NCBI GenBank assembly: GCA_005772955.1
Contig: SXID01000063.1
Coordinates: 1 to 64,000 of the forward strand
Length of the DNA: 64,000 nt
Direction of reading: 5' to 3'
Source: Planctomycetia bacterium
GTDB taxonomy: Bacteria > Planctomycetota > Planctomycetia > Gemmatales > Gemmataceae
The translations under genes were made by a program, and so were the position numbers. Below, one piece after another: positions 1-8,550 of the stretch. The notes beneath the pieces are model-generated. The model worked only from the letters and a program-made list of their open reading frames with translations, was not told the origin of the DNA and did no database searches. How positions within the stretch are numbered: position 1 is the first letter of the stretch; each line of letters starts with the position of its first letter.

Positions 1-405
1 AACAACCTCGTCATCGACATCGACGGCGACGGCAGTTTCCTGATGAACGTGCAGGAACTCGCGACCGCGTTCGCGGAGAAGATCCCGGCAAAGATCCTGC
101 TGCTGAACAACCAGCACCTCGGCATGGTGATGCAGTGGGAAGACCGGTTCTTCGGTAGTAATCGCGGTCACACCTACCTGGGCGCGGGTGACGACAAGCC
201 GCCGTACCCGGACTTCTGCAAGATCGCGGAGGGGTTCGGGGTCGCGTCGCGTGGCATCACCGACAAGGCCGATCTGGACGCGGCGCTGGTGGAAATGATC
301 GAGTCGCCGGGGCCGTTCCTGCTGAACGTCCACGTGCCGCACCAGGAGCACGTGCTCCCGATGATCCCCAGCGGTGGAACCGTGCAGGACATCATCAAGG
401 CGTGA
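1..405 (+). CDS. ilvB: Acetolactate synthase large subunit, C-terminal part (cut by window edge)
   Basis: Reads open from base 1 in frame and ends at TGA 403-405, giving the last 134 residues of a thiamine-diphosphate enzyme. The visible part has the [12 protein letters not shown] stretch of the ThDP/metal-binding motif (GDG followed by N), then [19 protein letters not shown] and a C-terminus ending in VLPMIPSGG, all characteristic of the acetohydroxyacid synthase catalytic subunit. Known role of the family: condensation of pyruvate (or pyruvate plus 2-oxobutyrate) in branched-chain amino acid synthesis. The N-terminal FAD-binding and pyrimidine-binding parts lie outside the window. It is followed by a hairpin and a convergent gene, so it is probably the last gene of its transcript. 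Confidence 0.93.
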   Translation, partial: NNLVIDIDGDGSFLMNVQELATAFAEKIPAKILLLNNQHLGMVMQWEDRFFGSNRGHTYLGAGDDKPPYPDFCKIAEGFGVASRGITDKADLDAALVEMIESPGPFLLNVHVPHQEHVLPMIPSGGTVQDIIKA

Positions 406-524
406 CGACTGGAAACGCGGCGTGGAAGCCCGGCCGCTGGTTGGGATGACCGGGTGTTGGAGGGAAATCGCGAACAGAATCGCGTGACAAGGCCAAGTCT
501 TCTCCTGAACTGCTGGTGGATGCG

Positions 525-551
525 ACGCCGCAAGCGGCTGACTTGCGGCGT
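525..551. terminator. Hairpin between convergent genes
   Basis: Perfect 10-bp stem (525-534 pairing with 542-551, core GCCGCAAG/CTTGCGGC) with a 7-base loop. It lies between the end of ilvB and the end of the oppositely oriented DUF4139 gene, where a bidirectional terminator is expected. No clear T-tract follows, so termination activity is inference. Confidence 0.5.
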
Positions 552-562
552 TGCGGGCGCCG

Positions 563-2935
563 TTACTCCGCCTTCGCGTTCTCGGCGAACTCCTTGAGCG
601 CCTTCTCGTGCTTCGCGAGATCGGCCTTCAGTTCGCGAACCCGAGCCTGGCGCTTTTCGATCTCGGTTTCCTGATCGTCGAACTTCTTCAGGTATCGCTT
701 GAAGGCATCGGACTCCTTCGGCGCGCGCTCGATGTTCTTGCGGATGCGGTCTTGGTCCTCCGCGATCTCCTTGAGTGCCGCCTGCTCCTCGGCGATCCCG
801 TGCTGCGCGTCGTCCACCTTCGCGCGCAGGTCGAGCAGTTTCTTGAACACCTCACGAACGGCTGGTTTCGCTTCCTTCAGCGCCGCGTAGTAGAGCAACT
901 CTTCGCGACTGGCCGAAGTAAGCGCGTACACGTCCGTGCCGGGCGATTCCTCGGTCACTTCGAGCGTGACCAGCGCGCCGGACTTCACCGCTGACTCGAA
1001 CCGGTAGAAACTACGCGTTTGATCGTCGGGCTTGGCGGGGCTGACCAGCTTCCACGCAGCGTTCTGCGGGTGTTCGACGATCACCGTGCGGTCCTGCGGA
1101 TTGCGGTTGCGGATCAGGTACGTCGTCGTCCGCTTTTGCCCGGTGCGCATCACCAACTTGCCCTCCTCGACGATGGCCGAGAGCAGCGTCCGCTTCGTCA
1201 CGCCGGGTTGCACGACGACTTCGGTGCCGAGGTCGATGGCGTAGCTGACGAGCCTGGTTTCGCCGGGCTTGATGTCGGGCAGCCGTGCGTCACCGGCGAA
1301 CGTGCCACCGTCGTACACCGCGACCGGTCCTTGTGCGAGGTGGAGTTTCGTCTTGTTCACGAGCTTCAGCCCGAGCAGCGGGTGCTTGGCGAGCGTGCTT
1401 GCGTTGAAGATGCTCATGCGCGTGCCTTCGACCGCTTCGTTCACGAGCGGCAGCAACGCGGACTTCTGCTTGCCGAGCGTGATCGGTTCCTCGATGGTGT
1501 ACTCGAACATGTCGCCGAGTGTGCCGTCGGCTGCGGCGAGCGCACCGGCCTGCTTGTCGAGCGGGTCACGCACGACCTGCGCCGGCGGTTTCTCACCAGT
1601 CTGTGCGGTCGGGTTGCCGCGGAGCCGGTTGACGTATTCCGCGTAACTGAGTCGGTCGCCCTGGAGGTCGCGAAGGTTCGGTCGCGGCACACGCGGCAGG
1701 TAGCCGTTGAAGTTGCCCTGGAAGCCGCCGCCCTGAAGCCCGAACTGACCGCCGAGGTTTCCGAACTGGCCACCCTGGAACCCGCCACCGCCGAACCCGC
1801 CCTGGAACTGGCCGCCGAGTTGGTTGGCACCGTTGCCGAAGCCCTGGTTGCCGAGTTGGTTCGCCCCGTTACCGAAATTGTTGCCCATCGCCGGGTTGCC
1901 GCCGTTGTTGCCCATCGCCATGCCCATGGCGGGGTTCGTCGGGTTCAGCCCACCCTGGTACATCGGCGGGCGTAGCGACGCGAACAGGTCCGGTTCGACC
2001 ATCGGCCGCGGCACGAACAGCGGGTCGTACAGGTCCATCTGGAACGACATCGGCCGACCTGCGACCAAGCCCACCTTCACATTGGTCCAGTCTTCGTCGG
2101 TGGTGTTCTCGACGGTTGCCCAGCCTTGAATGCGGGCCGCGCCCTTTTCATCCACGCTCAGCCGGTAACTCGGCTTCCAGAGCGGCGCTTCCACCACGTA
2201 ACCGACCGCGACCTTGCGCTTGCCGTTGCCGCTGAACACCACGGATACGGCCTTCTTGTTGTCGCCGCGCGCGGTCGCGAGCATCTCCAGCGCCTTGTTG
2301 AACTCGGCTTGCAACTCCGGGCGCACGAGCTTAATTCGCTTGAGTTGCTTGAGTTCGACGGTTTGCAGCCCGTCCTCGGTGAGGAGGTTGAGAAGTTCGC
2401 CTGGGTCCGGTCCCATCGCGGGCGGCGGCTGGCGTTCGACGCTCACGATCTTCCCGATCGTGACCACACCGGTCTTGTCCGCGACTTCGACCTTCTCGCC
2501 GCGAACCTGGTGCATGAGTTGTCCCATCGTGGGATTCTCGGTCACGTCCACCGCGAAGCCCTTGAGCGCGAAGTCGAGCGGCATGCGGTTGTCGTAGGTG
2601 ACGGCGCGAACCTTGCCGCCGTCCTTGTCGGTGAGGATGAGGCTCTTCAGCAGGTCGTTGACATCGCCTTCGTCGAACCGCAGGTCGAGCCGGCCCTCGC
2701 CGGTCACGTCGCCTTCGCGGTGGAAGTACGCGACGCCCGCGCTGAACAACACGACCCGCGTGATGGGCAGCGTTACCGCGGGCGGGCCTTTCGCGTCCGC
2801 GACGACCGGGAGTTTTGGTGCCACGATCTTCGCCGGCTGTTTCGCTTCCGGTTGACCGTCGCCGCGTGCGAGTGGCGCGAGAACCATGAGGCCGAACGTC
2901 AACCCGACGACTGGCAAGAGGTGAGAGGGACGCAC
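563..2935 (-). CDS. Secreted DUF4139-domain protein with Gly/Asn/Gln-rich insert
   Basis: 790 residues from a GTG start at 2935 that has GGAAA about 8 bases upstream; an ATG lies 16 codons in. The N-terminus is a signal peptide ending near LARGDG. Residues about 55-320 hold the N-terminal beta region, with VVLFSAGVAYFHREG near the front, and then the DUF4139 signature (PLWKPSYRLSV, ATVENTTDEDWTNVKVGL). Residues about 325-420 are low complexity, rich in G, N, Q and F (repeats of the NQLGNQGFGNG type). The domain resumes at about 470, and residues about 690-785 are a charged, probably coiled-coil tail. DUF4139 proteins include the MuiA-like group; their biochemical role is not settled. Likely periplasmic or surface-associated. 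No operon partner is evident. Confidence 0.85.
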   Translation of the reverse strand: MRPSHLLPVVGLTFGLMVLAPLARGDGQPEAKQPAKIVAPKLPVVADAKGPPAVTLPITRVVLFSAGVAYFHREGDVTGEGRLDLRFDEGDVNDLLKSLILTDKDGGKVRAVTYDNRMPLDFALKGFAVDVTENPTMGQLMHQVRGEKVEVADKTGVVTIGKIVSVERQPPPAMGPDPGELLNLLTEDGLQTVELKQLKRIKLVRPELQAEFNKALEMLATARGDNKKAVSVVFSGNGKRKVAVGYVVEAPLWKPSYRLSVDEKGAARIQGWATVENTTDEDWTNVKVGLVAGRPMSFQMDLYDPLFVPRPMVEPDLFASLRPPMYQGGLNPTNPAMGMAMGNNGGNPAMGNNFGNGANQLGNQGFGNGANQLGGQFQGGFGGGGFQGGQFGNLGGQFGLQGGGFQGNFNGYLPRVPRPNLRDLQGDRLSYAEYVNRLRGNPTAQTGEKPPAQVVRDPLDKQAGALAAADGTLGDMFEYTIEEPITLGKQKSALLPLVNEAVEGTRMSIFNASTLAKHPLLGLKLVNKTKLHLAQGPVAVYDGGTFAGDARLPDIKPGETRLVSYAIDLGTEVVVQPGVTKRTLLSAIVEEGKLVMRTGQKRTTTYLIRNRNPQDRTVIVEHPQNAAWKLVSPAKPDDQTRSFYRFESAVKSGALVTLEVTEESPGTDVYALTSASREELLYYAALKEAKPAVREVFKKLLDLRAKVDDAQHGIAEEQAALKEIAEDQDRIRKNIERAPKESDAFKRYLKKFDDQETEIEKRQARVRELKADLAKHEKALKEFAENAKAE

Positions 2936-3117
2936 GAGAGGTTTCCTGGTGGTAAGGGGAACACGACCCCGACGCGGAGTGTAACGCCGTGCGGGTGTTC
3001 GCGTTGGTGGGGAGACGAAGGCACGCGATCAGGCGAGCGTCGTGCCGTGGAACATGATCCGAAATAACGAGCCGCTGGGCCTAACTTGCGCAGCGAGAAC
3101 GACAGAATTTCCTGGAG

Positions 3118-5763
3118 TCACTTTCCGTCGGTGATCATCGCGCGGAGCACCTTGTAGTCCGTTTTCCCGGTGCCCAGCGTGGGGATCTTCTCGACCTGCT
3201 TCACATCGTCGAGTCGCATCACGCCGCGGTGGCCTTCAGCTTGCAAAAGCACGTTCGCGTCGCGCAGAGTCAGCGGTTCCGTGGTGAACAACACGATGCG
3301 CCGACCGCCCGGCGTTTCGATGCCCTCGACCGCGACCCGCGGCCCCTGGTCCGTCGGCGGGTACTTCTTCGCGAACGGTTCTTCCAGTGCCGGCAGCGAG
3401 ATCATCTCGCCGCCCGCTTTGAGGAAGCGCTTCAAGCGACCGTGGAAGACGACTTCGCCTTGCTCGTCGATGGCGGCGAGGTCGCCGGTGATGTACCACT
3501 TCGTGCCGTTGATCTCCTCGAACGGCGGTGGCCCGTCGTGCCCGATGTAGCCCGCGAACACGTTCGGCCCCGCGACATGCAGCATCCCCATCTGCCCTTG
3601 TGGAAGCACGGCTTTCGTTTCGAGATCGGTGACACACAATGAAACGCCCGCGATCGGCGGGCCGATGGTGCCGCGGTGCGGCTTGCCCGGGCGCGTGACG
3701 GACACGACCGGCGCGCACTCGGTGATGCCGTAGCCCTCGATCACCTCCGCGTTCGGCGCGGTCTGTATTGCCTTCTCGAAGAGCGCCGAGGACGCCTTCT
3801 CCGCGCCGACAACAATGATCTTGAGCGAATCGAGTTCGCCCGGTTTTGCGCGGTCGAAGATGTAACTCATGAACGTCGGCGTGCCGGCGGCGAGCGTCGG
3901 CTTATACGTCGCGATCTTGCGAGCGAGCGCGCCGGAGTCCGTCGGGTCGGGGTGGTGGACGACCCTGACGCCCGTGAACAGCGGCAGCAGACCGGTGATG
4001 GTGAGACCGAAACTGTGGAACATGGGGAGGAAGCCGAGTACCGAGTTGTTCCGGCTGAGGCAGAGCGCGTCGAGACAACCTTTTTGGTCGCAGATGATGT
4101 TCGCGTGCGTGAGCGGAACGGCCTTCGGCGCCTTCTCGCTGCCGCTCGTGAACAGGATCACCGCGGGCAGGTTCGGATCGTTTGGGATGCGTTTCAGGAG
4201 CGACGATTTCACCGCGCTGCTGAAGGCACGCACCGAGAGCAGGCGCCGAAGCAATCCGAGTTTGCCCATGCTCGCGCGCAGGTCTTCGAGGAAGATGAAC
4301 TGCGTGCCGGGCACTTGCACCTGCGTGCGGTCAATGAACGCCTTCGAGGTGACGACGTGCGTGAGTTTCATTAACTTTGCGGCGTGCGCGAGGTTGCCGG
4401 GGCCGGTCGTCCAGTTCAGCATCACGGGCAACTTGCCCGCGAGGTGAAGCCCCAGGAACGCGAGGTCGCACGCCACCGCCGCGGGGAGCATCAGACCCAC
4501 GTTCGGCGCGGCGATGTCGCGGAACTTCGCGGACATCGCCCACGCACCGACGATGAACTTCTCGTAGGTCACGCCGCCCGCGAGGTCGTCGGCCGCGATC
4601 ACCTGCTTGGGCCGCGCGACAGCCTGATTCAAGAACGCGGCGCTGATCGTTTCGCCAAGGATCGCGAGCGTCGCGTTGTCCGAGGGCGGGTCGAACCAGC
4701 CCGCGGGCGGCGGCTTCGGGGGCGCGTTCTGGTTCAACCCTTCGGCCAGCGCCCACAGCCCGCCGACGGTGGTCGGCACGGTGTCGCTGCCGAACCCGAA
4801 CCGCTGTTCGACCGCGAGCGACACGTCCATCGCGTCGAGGCTATCCATGCCGATCTGGTTGAACGTGGCCTCACTGGTGTTCTCGTCAGCCGCAAGCGGG
4901 CGCTTCAGTTTCTCTTCGATGATCTGAGCGACAGTGGCTTTCGTTTCCAGCTTCACCTTCGAGAGATCGTAGTCCTGCACCGTCACGATCGGCGGCGGGA
5001 ACTCGTGGGTTCGCGGGCCGAACAGGAAGTGCCGCGGCACGAACGTCGGCACTTCGGCGGGCGTGTCCGCGTTGAACCACGCTTCGAGCCACTTGTTGAC
5101 CAGTTCGCGTTTCGGCTCGGGCCGCTGCTCCGGTCTGAACGCTTCGAGCGTGATCGTGACGCGCCGTCGCGGTGCGAACAGGAAGAGGTTCGCGGCCCAC
5201 AGCCCGAGTCCGCGGAAGAAGCCGTTGATGACAGAGGGCTTGCCGTCGGCCCAACTGTACATGCTGCCCCACAACCCGCGTGTGCGAGCAAGCACAACGG
5301 TCACGTTCGGCACCGCAGCGAGCACGTCGGCCGCGGTGCGCGCCCCGCCGAGGTGCTCGGTGCCGTCTCGCGTGAGCCGGCCACTGGGCCACAGGATCAC
5401 GTTCTCGCCGGCGCGCAGCGTGGCGATCACTTCGCCCACGGCAGCCTCGGCACGCTGGCGGTCCTCGGCGCTGGCCTTCACGATGTCCGGCATTTTGATG
5501 CCGCGCAAGAGCCACGCGAGCGGCGCGAACAGCGGGTTCTGGAAGTTCGTTTCGAGCAGTAACGGACGCGTTTTGAAGATCGCCCACATCCGCACGAGGA
5601 GGTTCGGCGGGTCGGTGTACGCGGGGTGGTTGGGCATGATGAGGTACGGGCCGGGCCGCTTGAAGACAGCCTCGCTCCCCACGACCTTCACCTTGTAGCG
5701 CAGCGAGAGCAACACCCGAAGCGCCGCCCACGCCATCCACCGGATCGCCCACAGCATCGGCAT
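3118..5763 (-). CDS. Fused acyltransferase - acyl carrier protein - acyl-ACP/CoA ligase (Aas-like)
   Basis: 881 residues, ATG start. Residues 1-230 are a PlsC-type acyltransferase with the HX4D motif in NHPAYTD (45-51); the second motif reads WPSGR (125-129), lacking the Glu of the usual FPEG. Residues about 265-345 are an acyl carrier protein with the phosphopantetheine site GMDSLDAMD (Ser308). Residues about 370-880 are an AMP-forming ligase with the P-loop ILFTSGSEKAPKAVP (about 536-550), IEGYGITECAPV, YITGDLA and a C-terminal GTGKTDYK lysine motif. E. coli Aas has the first and last modules but no carrier domain, so here an acyl group could be activated, parked on the carrier and transferred to a lysophospholipid within one chain. 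That order of events is inference. The substrate cannot be read from sequence. Confidence 0.88.
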   Translation of the reverse strand: MPMLWAIRWMAWAALRVLLSLRYKVKVVGSEAVFKRPGPYLIMPNHPAYTDPPNLLVRMWAIFKTRPLLLETNFQNPLFAPLAWLLRGIKMPDIVKASAEDRQRAEAAVGEVIATLRAGENVILWPSGRLTRDGTEHLGGARTAADVLAAVPNVTVVLARTRGLWGSMYSWADGKPSVINGFFRGLGLWAANLFLFAPRRRVTITLEAFRPEQRPEPKRELVNKWLEAWFNADTPAEVPTFVPRHFLFGPRTHEFPPPIVTVQDYDLSKVKLETKATVAQIIEEKLKRPLAADENTSEATFNQIGMDSLDAMDVSLAVEQRFGFGSDTVPTTVGGLWALAEGLNQNAPPKPPPAGWFDPPSDNATLAILGETISAAFLNQAVARPKQVIAADDLAGGVTYEKFIVGAWAMSAKFRDIAAPNVGLMLPAAVACDLAFLGLHLAGKLPVMLNWTTGPGNLAHAAKLMKLTHVVTSKAFIDRTQVQVPGTQFIFLEDLRASMGKLGLLRRLLSVRAFSSAVKSSLLKRIPNDPNLPAVILFTSGSEKAPKAVPLTHANIICDQKGCLDALCLSRNNSVLGFLPMFHSFGLTITGLLPLFTGVRVVHHPDPTDSGALARKIATYKPTLAAGTPTFMSYIFDRAKPGELDSLKIIVVGAEKASSALFEKAIQTAPNAEVIEGYGITECAPVVSVTRPGKPHRGTIGPPIAGVSLCVTDLETKAVLPQGQMGMLHVAGPNVFAGYIGHDGPPPFEEINGTKWYITGDLAAIDEQGEVVFHGRLKRFLKAGGEMISLPALEEPFAKKYPPTDQGPRVAVEGIETPGGRRIVLFTTEPLTLRDANVLLQAEGHRGVMRLDDVKQVEKIPTLGTGKTDYKVLRAMITDGK

Positions 5764-5802
5764 CTCCCCGCGAGTTGCGGACCAACCGCGGCCCTTGCGT
5801 TC

Positions 5803-5830
5803 AACTCGCGACTCGCAACTCGTGACTCGC
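5803..5830. repeat. ACTCGCA/GACTCGC heptad repeat
   Basis: Short run of near-identical heptads (ACTCGCG, ACTCGCA, ACTCGTG, ACTCGC) just upstream of the Aas-like gene and before the next gene. The same heptad family is expanded at 36868-37017. Confidence 0.6.
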
Positions 5831-5912
5831 TTCAGGATAGGCTATTGACACTTCGCTTCGCGAGTGGGAACGTGAGCAAGCGTTGCATTTCCCAAATGCT
5901 GGAGACGGTGTC

Positions 5913-6290
5913 ATGCGCGCGGTCGTGATTACACTCGTGGCGGTCGGGTTGCTCGGTACGGTGAACACCGGGCGAGCCGCGGACGACAACAAGGTCCTCA
6001 TCGTCGGAACCTGGGAGATCGTGTACAGCGACGCGAAGGACGTGCCCGTTGGCACGAAGTTGGAGTTCACGAAAGACGGCAAGATGAAACTGACGGTGAA
6101 GGTGGACGGCAAGGAAGTGACCGTGGACGCGGGCGGCTATAAGGTGGACAAGGACGTGCTCACGCTCACCGGCCCCGAGGGCAACAAGAACGATAAAGGC
6201 CGCATCTGTCTGCTGAACAAAACGACGTTCATCATCAACGACGAGATCGAGGACAAGGTGATGGTGACGAAGCGAGTGAAGGGGAAGTAG
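5913..6290 (+). CDS. Small secreted protein, lipocalin-like beta fold suspected
   Basis: 125 residues. I chose the ATG at 5913 because GGAG lies about 9 bases upstream and a signal peptide starts immediately (MRAVVITLVAVGLLGTV, cleavage near GRAADD). The mature part opens with VLIVGTWEIVYSDAKD and continues with alternating strand-like segments (LEFTKDGKMKLTV, YKVDKDVLTLTG). This resembles the small TIGR03067/lipocalin-like proteins that are abundant in planctomycetes, but I could not confirm the family. Function unknown. It is followed closely by the hydrolase gene on the same strand (69-base gap). Confidence 0.75.
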   Translation: MRAVVITLVAVGLLGTVNTGRAADDNKVLIVGTWEIVYSDAKDVPVGTKLEFTKDGKMKLTVKVDGKEVTVDAGGYKVDKDVLTLTGPEGNKNDKGRICLLNKTTFIINDEIEDKVMVTKRVKGK

Positions 6291-6310
6291 TTGAAGGTAA
6301 TCCTCTCGCG

Positions 6311-6326
6311 AAGCCGCAAGCGGCTT
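6311..6326. repeat. Short AAGCCGC palindrome
   Basis: Perfect 7-bp palindrome (AAGCCGC-AA-GCGGCTT) just after the preceding stop codon. Related GCCGCAAGCGGC cores occur at 527-540 and, degenerate, near 26890-26906, so it seems to be a short dispersed unit. Confidence 0.5.
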
Positions 6327-6359
6327 ACCAATCCCATCCTCTCACCCAACTCCCACACC

Positions 6360-8342
6360 ATGAACCGTCGCAACTTTCTCGCTGCTTCCGCCACCCTCGC
6401 CGCATCAGGGGGCTTACGCCCCCCGCTCGCCTTTGCCGCCGACCCTCCTTCGGCAGATGAGATGATTCGCAAATACCTCGCCGCGGAAACCAAGCGTCTC
6501 TCCGCGAAGTTCCTCGACGGCGCCACCACGAAAGCCGAATGGGAGAAGGCGCGCGAGAGGCTCAAGCGCGAGTTCCTTGACATGCTCGGCATCGATCCGC
6601 TGATGATGAAGATGACGCGCACGCCGCTGAAGGCGACCGTCACGGGCACGCTCGAACGCGGTGATGTGGTCATCGAGAACCTGCACTACCAGAGCAAACC
6701 GGGGCTGTACGTCACCGCGAACCTCTACCGCCCAAAGACGGTGGCGAAGGACGCGAAGCTCCCCGCGATCCTCTACGTGTGCGGTCACTCGAACAAAGGG
6801 CGCGACGGCAACAAGACCGCGTTCCAGGATCACGGGATGTGGTTCGCATCGAATGGTTACGTCTGCTTGGTGGTGGACACGCTCCAACTCGGCGAGATCG
6901 CGGGGAAGCACCACGGCACGTACAACCTGAACCGCTGGTGGTGGCACAGTCGCGGCTACACGCCGGCCGGCGTCGAGTGCTGGAACGGTGTCCGCGGCAT
7001 CGACCACCTTCGCTCACTGCCTTACGTCGATGGAGAGAAGATCGGCGTGACCGGCATCAGCGGCGGCGGCGCGGTCACCAACTGGATCATCGCGGTGGAC
7101 GATCGCGTAAAGGTCGCGGTGCCGGTGTCAGGCGTCAGCGATCTGGAGAGCTACGTAACCGATCAGGTCATCAACGGGCACTGCGACTGCATGTTCTACC
7201 ACAACCTCTATCAGTGGGAATGGACCACCGCGCTCGCTCTCTTCGCACCGAAGCCGATGCTGTTCGCGAACAGCGACAACGACAATATCTTCCCGATGTC
7301 CGGCAACAAGCGGATCATCGAGCGGCTGCGCAAGTGCTACGACCTCTTTGGCGCAAAGGACAAGGTAGACGAACACGTCTCGAAGGGCGGGCACGCGTAC
7401 CGCGCGGACCTACGCATCGCGATCTTCCAGTTCTTCCACGCTCACCTGAAAGGCGACAAGACACCGGTGAAAGACGCGGACTTCGTCGCAATCGAGGGGA
7501 AAGAACTGCGGGTGTTCCCAGAGGACAAGGACATCCCGAAGGACGCGATCAACGCGACCGCCGACGAGACGTTCGTGCCGGTCGCGAAGGTGGAGTTGCC
7601 GACGGAGAAGAACTTCGGCGAGTGGAAGACGAAGCTCGTGAAGCAACTCCGCGAGAAGGTGTTCCGCGCGCTGCCGGAGAAAGTGCCGGCGGCGAAAGAA
7701 GTCCGCCAGATCGACGGTACCTCGATGTACTTGTCCGCAGAGGAAGGCGTTCTGTTTCGGGGCTTGGCTCTCGGGTTTTCGTCAACGGGCGATAAGACCT
7801 CGACGCTCGTCGTCCTGAATCAGGACGGAGAAGAAGAGCCAACCAAAGCCAAGAAGTTCTGGGGTGAACGCTATCCGAAGGATTCTTATCTTTTCGCCAT
7901 CAGCCCGCGCGGGGATTGGGCACGAAAGAATCCGCCGAACACCGTGGATCGCTCGCTCGTACTCCTGGGTCAGACAGCCGACAGCGGCCGGGTGCGCGAT
8001 GTTGCGGGGTTCTTGGCGATCTGGAAGCAAGCCAGGAAAGATGGAGCGGGTCAAAATCGGGTGGCGGCATTTGGGCTGGCCGGCATTCTTGCTGCGTATG
8101 CGGTTCTCTTTGTTCCTGGTGCGATTGATGAAATCGTGATCGTGGACCCGCCGACCACGCACCGCGACGGGCCGCACTTCCTCGGCATCATGCGCATCCT
8201 CGACATCCCGGAGGCGCTGGGGTTGCTCGCCCCAGACGTGAAACTCACGCTGGTGGGGAAGAGCGCGAAGGACAAGGCGTTCGACCGCACCGCGGCCATC
8301 TACGAAGCGGCCGGCGCGAAGGACAAGTTCAAGAGGGAGTAG
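6360..8342 (+). CDS. Secreted two-domain alpha/beta hydrolase (acetylxylan esterase-like)
   Basis: 660 residues from ATG 6360. The in-frame TTG at 6291 adds a stretch that does not look like protein, while ATG 6360 starts a twin-arginine-type leader (MNRRNFLAAS). Part of the leader (ASGGLRPPLA) is encoded by a dispersed 28-bp repeat. Residues about 40-370 form an alpha/beta hydrolase resembling acetylxylan esterase/dienelactone hydrolase proteins: nucleophile elbow TGISGGGAVTNW, acid region ANSDNDNIFPMSG and the histidine in SKGGHAYRADLR. Residues about 420-650 look like a second, degenerate hydrolase domain (AAFGLAGILAAYAV where GxSxG would be). Likely acts on acylated polysaccharide outside the cytoplasm; the substrate is not deducible. 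The stop is followed at once by a palindromic repeat. Confidence 0.82.
   Translation: MNRRNFLAASATLAASGGLRPPLAFAADPPSADEMIRKYLAAETKRLSAKFLDGATTKAEWEKARERLKREFLDMLGIDPLMMKMTRTPLKATVTGTLERGDVVIENLHYQSKPGLYVTANLYRPKTVAKDAKLPAILYVCGHSNKGRDGNKTAFQDHGMWFASNGYVCLVVDTLQLGEIAGKHHGTYNLNRWWWHSRGYTPAGVECWNGVRGIDHLRSLPYVDGEKIGVTGISGGGAVTNWIIAVDDRVKVAVPVSGVSDLESYVTDQVINGHCDCMFYHNLYQWEWTTALALFAPKPMLFANSDNDNIFPMSGNKRIIERLRKCYDLFGAKDKVDEHVSKGGHAYRADLRIAIFQFFHAHLKGDKTPVKDADFVAIEGKELRVFPEDKDIPKDAINATADETFVPVAKVELPTEKNFGEWKTKLVKQLREKVFRALPEKVPAAKEVRQIDGTSMYLSAEEGVLFRGLALGFSSTGDKTSTLVVLNQDGEEEPTKAKKFWGERYPKDSYLFAISPRGDWARKNPPNTVDRSLVLLGQTADSGRVRDVAGFLAIWKQARKDGAGQNRVAAFGLAGILAAYAVLFVPGAIDEIVIVDPPTTHRDGPHFLGIMRILDIPEALGLLAPDVKLTLVGKSAKDKAFDRTAAIYEAAGAKDKFKRE
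6404..6431 (+). repeat. 28-bp dispersed repeat, in frame in a signal peptide
   Basis: Begins ATCAGGGGGC and ends CCGCTCGCC. It is base-for-base identical to the reverse complement of 49903-49930 and differs at one base from 59557-59584. Here it encodes SGGLRPPLA at the end of the leader peptide. Confidence 0.85.
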
Positions 8343-8348
8343 GTGGAA

Positions 8349-8454
8349 AGAACCTCTCCCCCCAACCCCCTCCCCTAAGAAGGGAGGGGGAGAAAGTCCG
8401 GCTCCCCCCAACCCCCTCCCCTAAGAAGGGAGGGGGTTGGGGGGAGAGGTTCTT
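8349..8454. repeat. CCCCTAAGAAGGGAGGGG palindromic repeat, double unit
   Basis: Two units with the core CCCTCCCCTAAGAAGGGAGG sit in tandem, flanked by outer arms AGAACCTCTCCCCCC (from 8349) and GGGGGGAGAGGTTCT (to about 8453), forming a long hairpin. Other copies are at 52056-52182 (intergenic) and 58067-58187 (inside a gene). It lies between the hydrolase and the prolyl isomerase genes. Confidence 0.85.
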
Positions 8455-8550
8455 CTCTTTCCCACATTTTCGCTCAAGTTCCCTTGCGGCAGCGGCGCGC
8501 GGTGTTATAAGCCGCGTCGATCACGCCGACTTAAACAAAGGGAACCCAGA

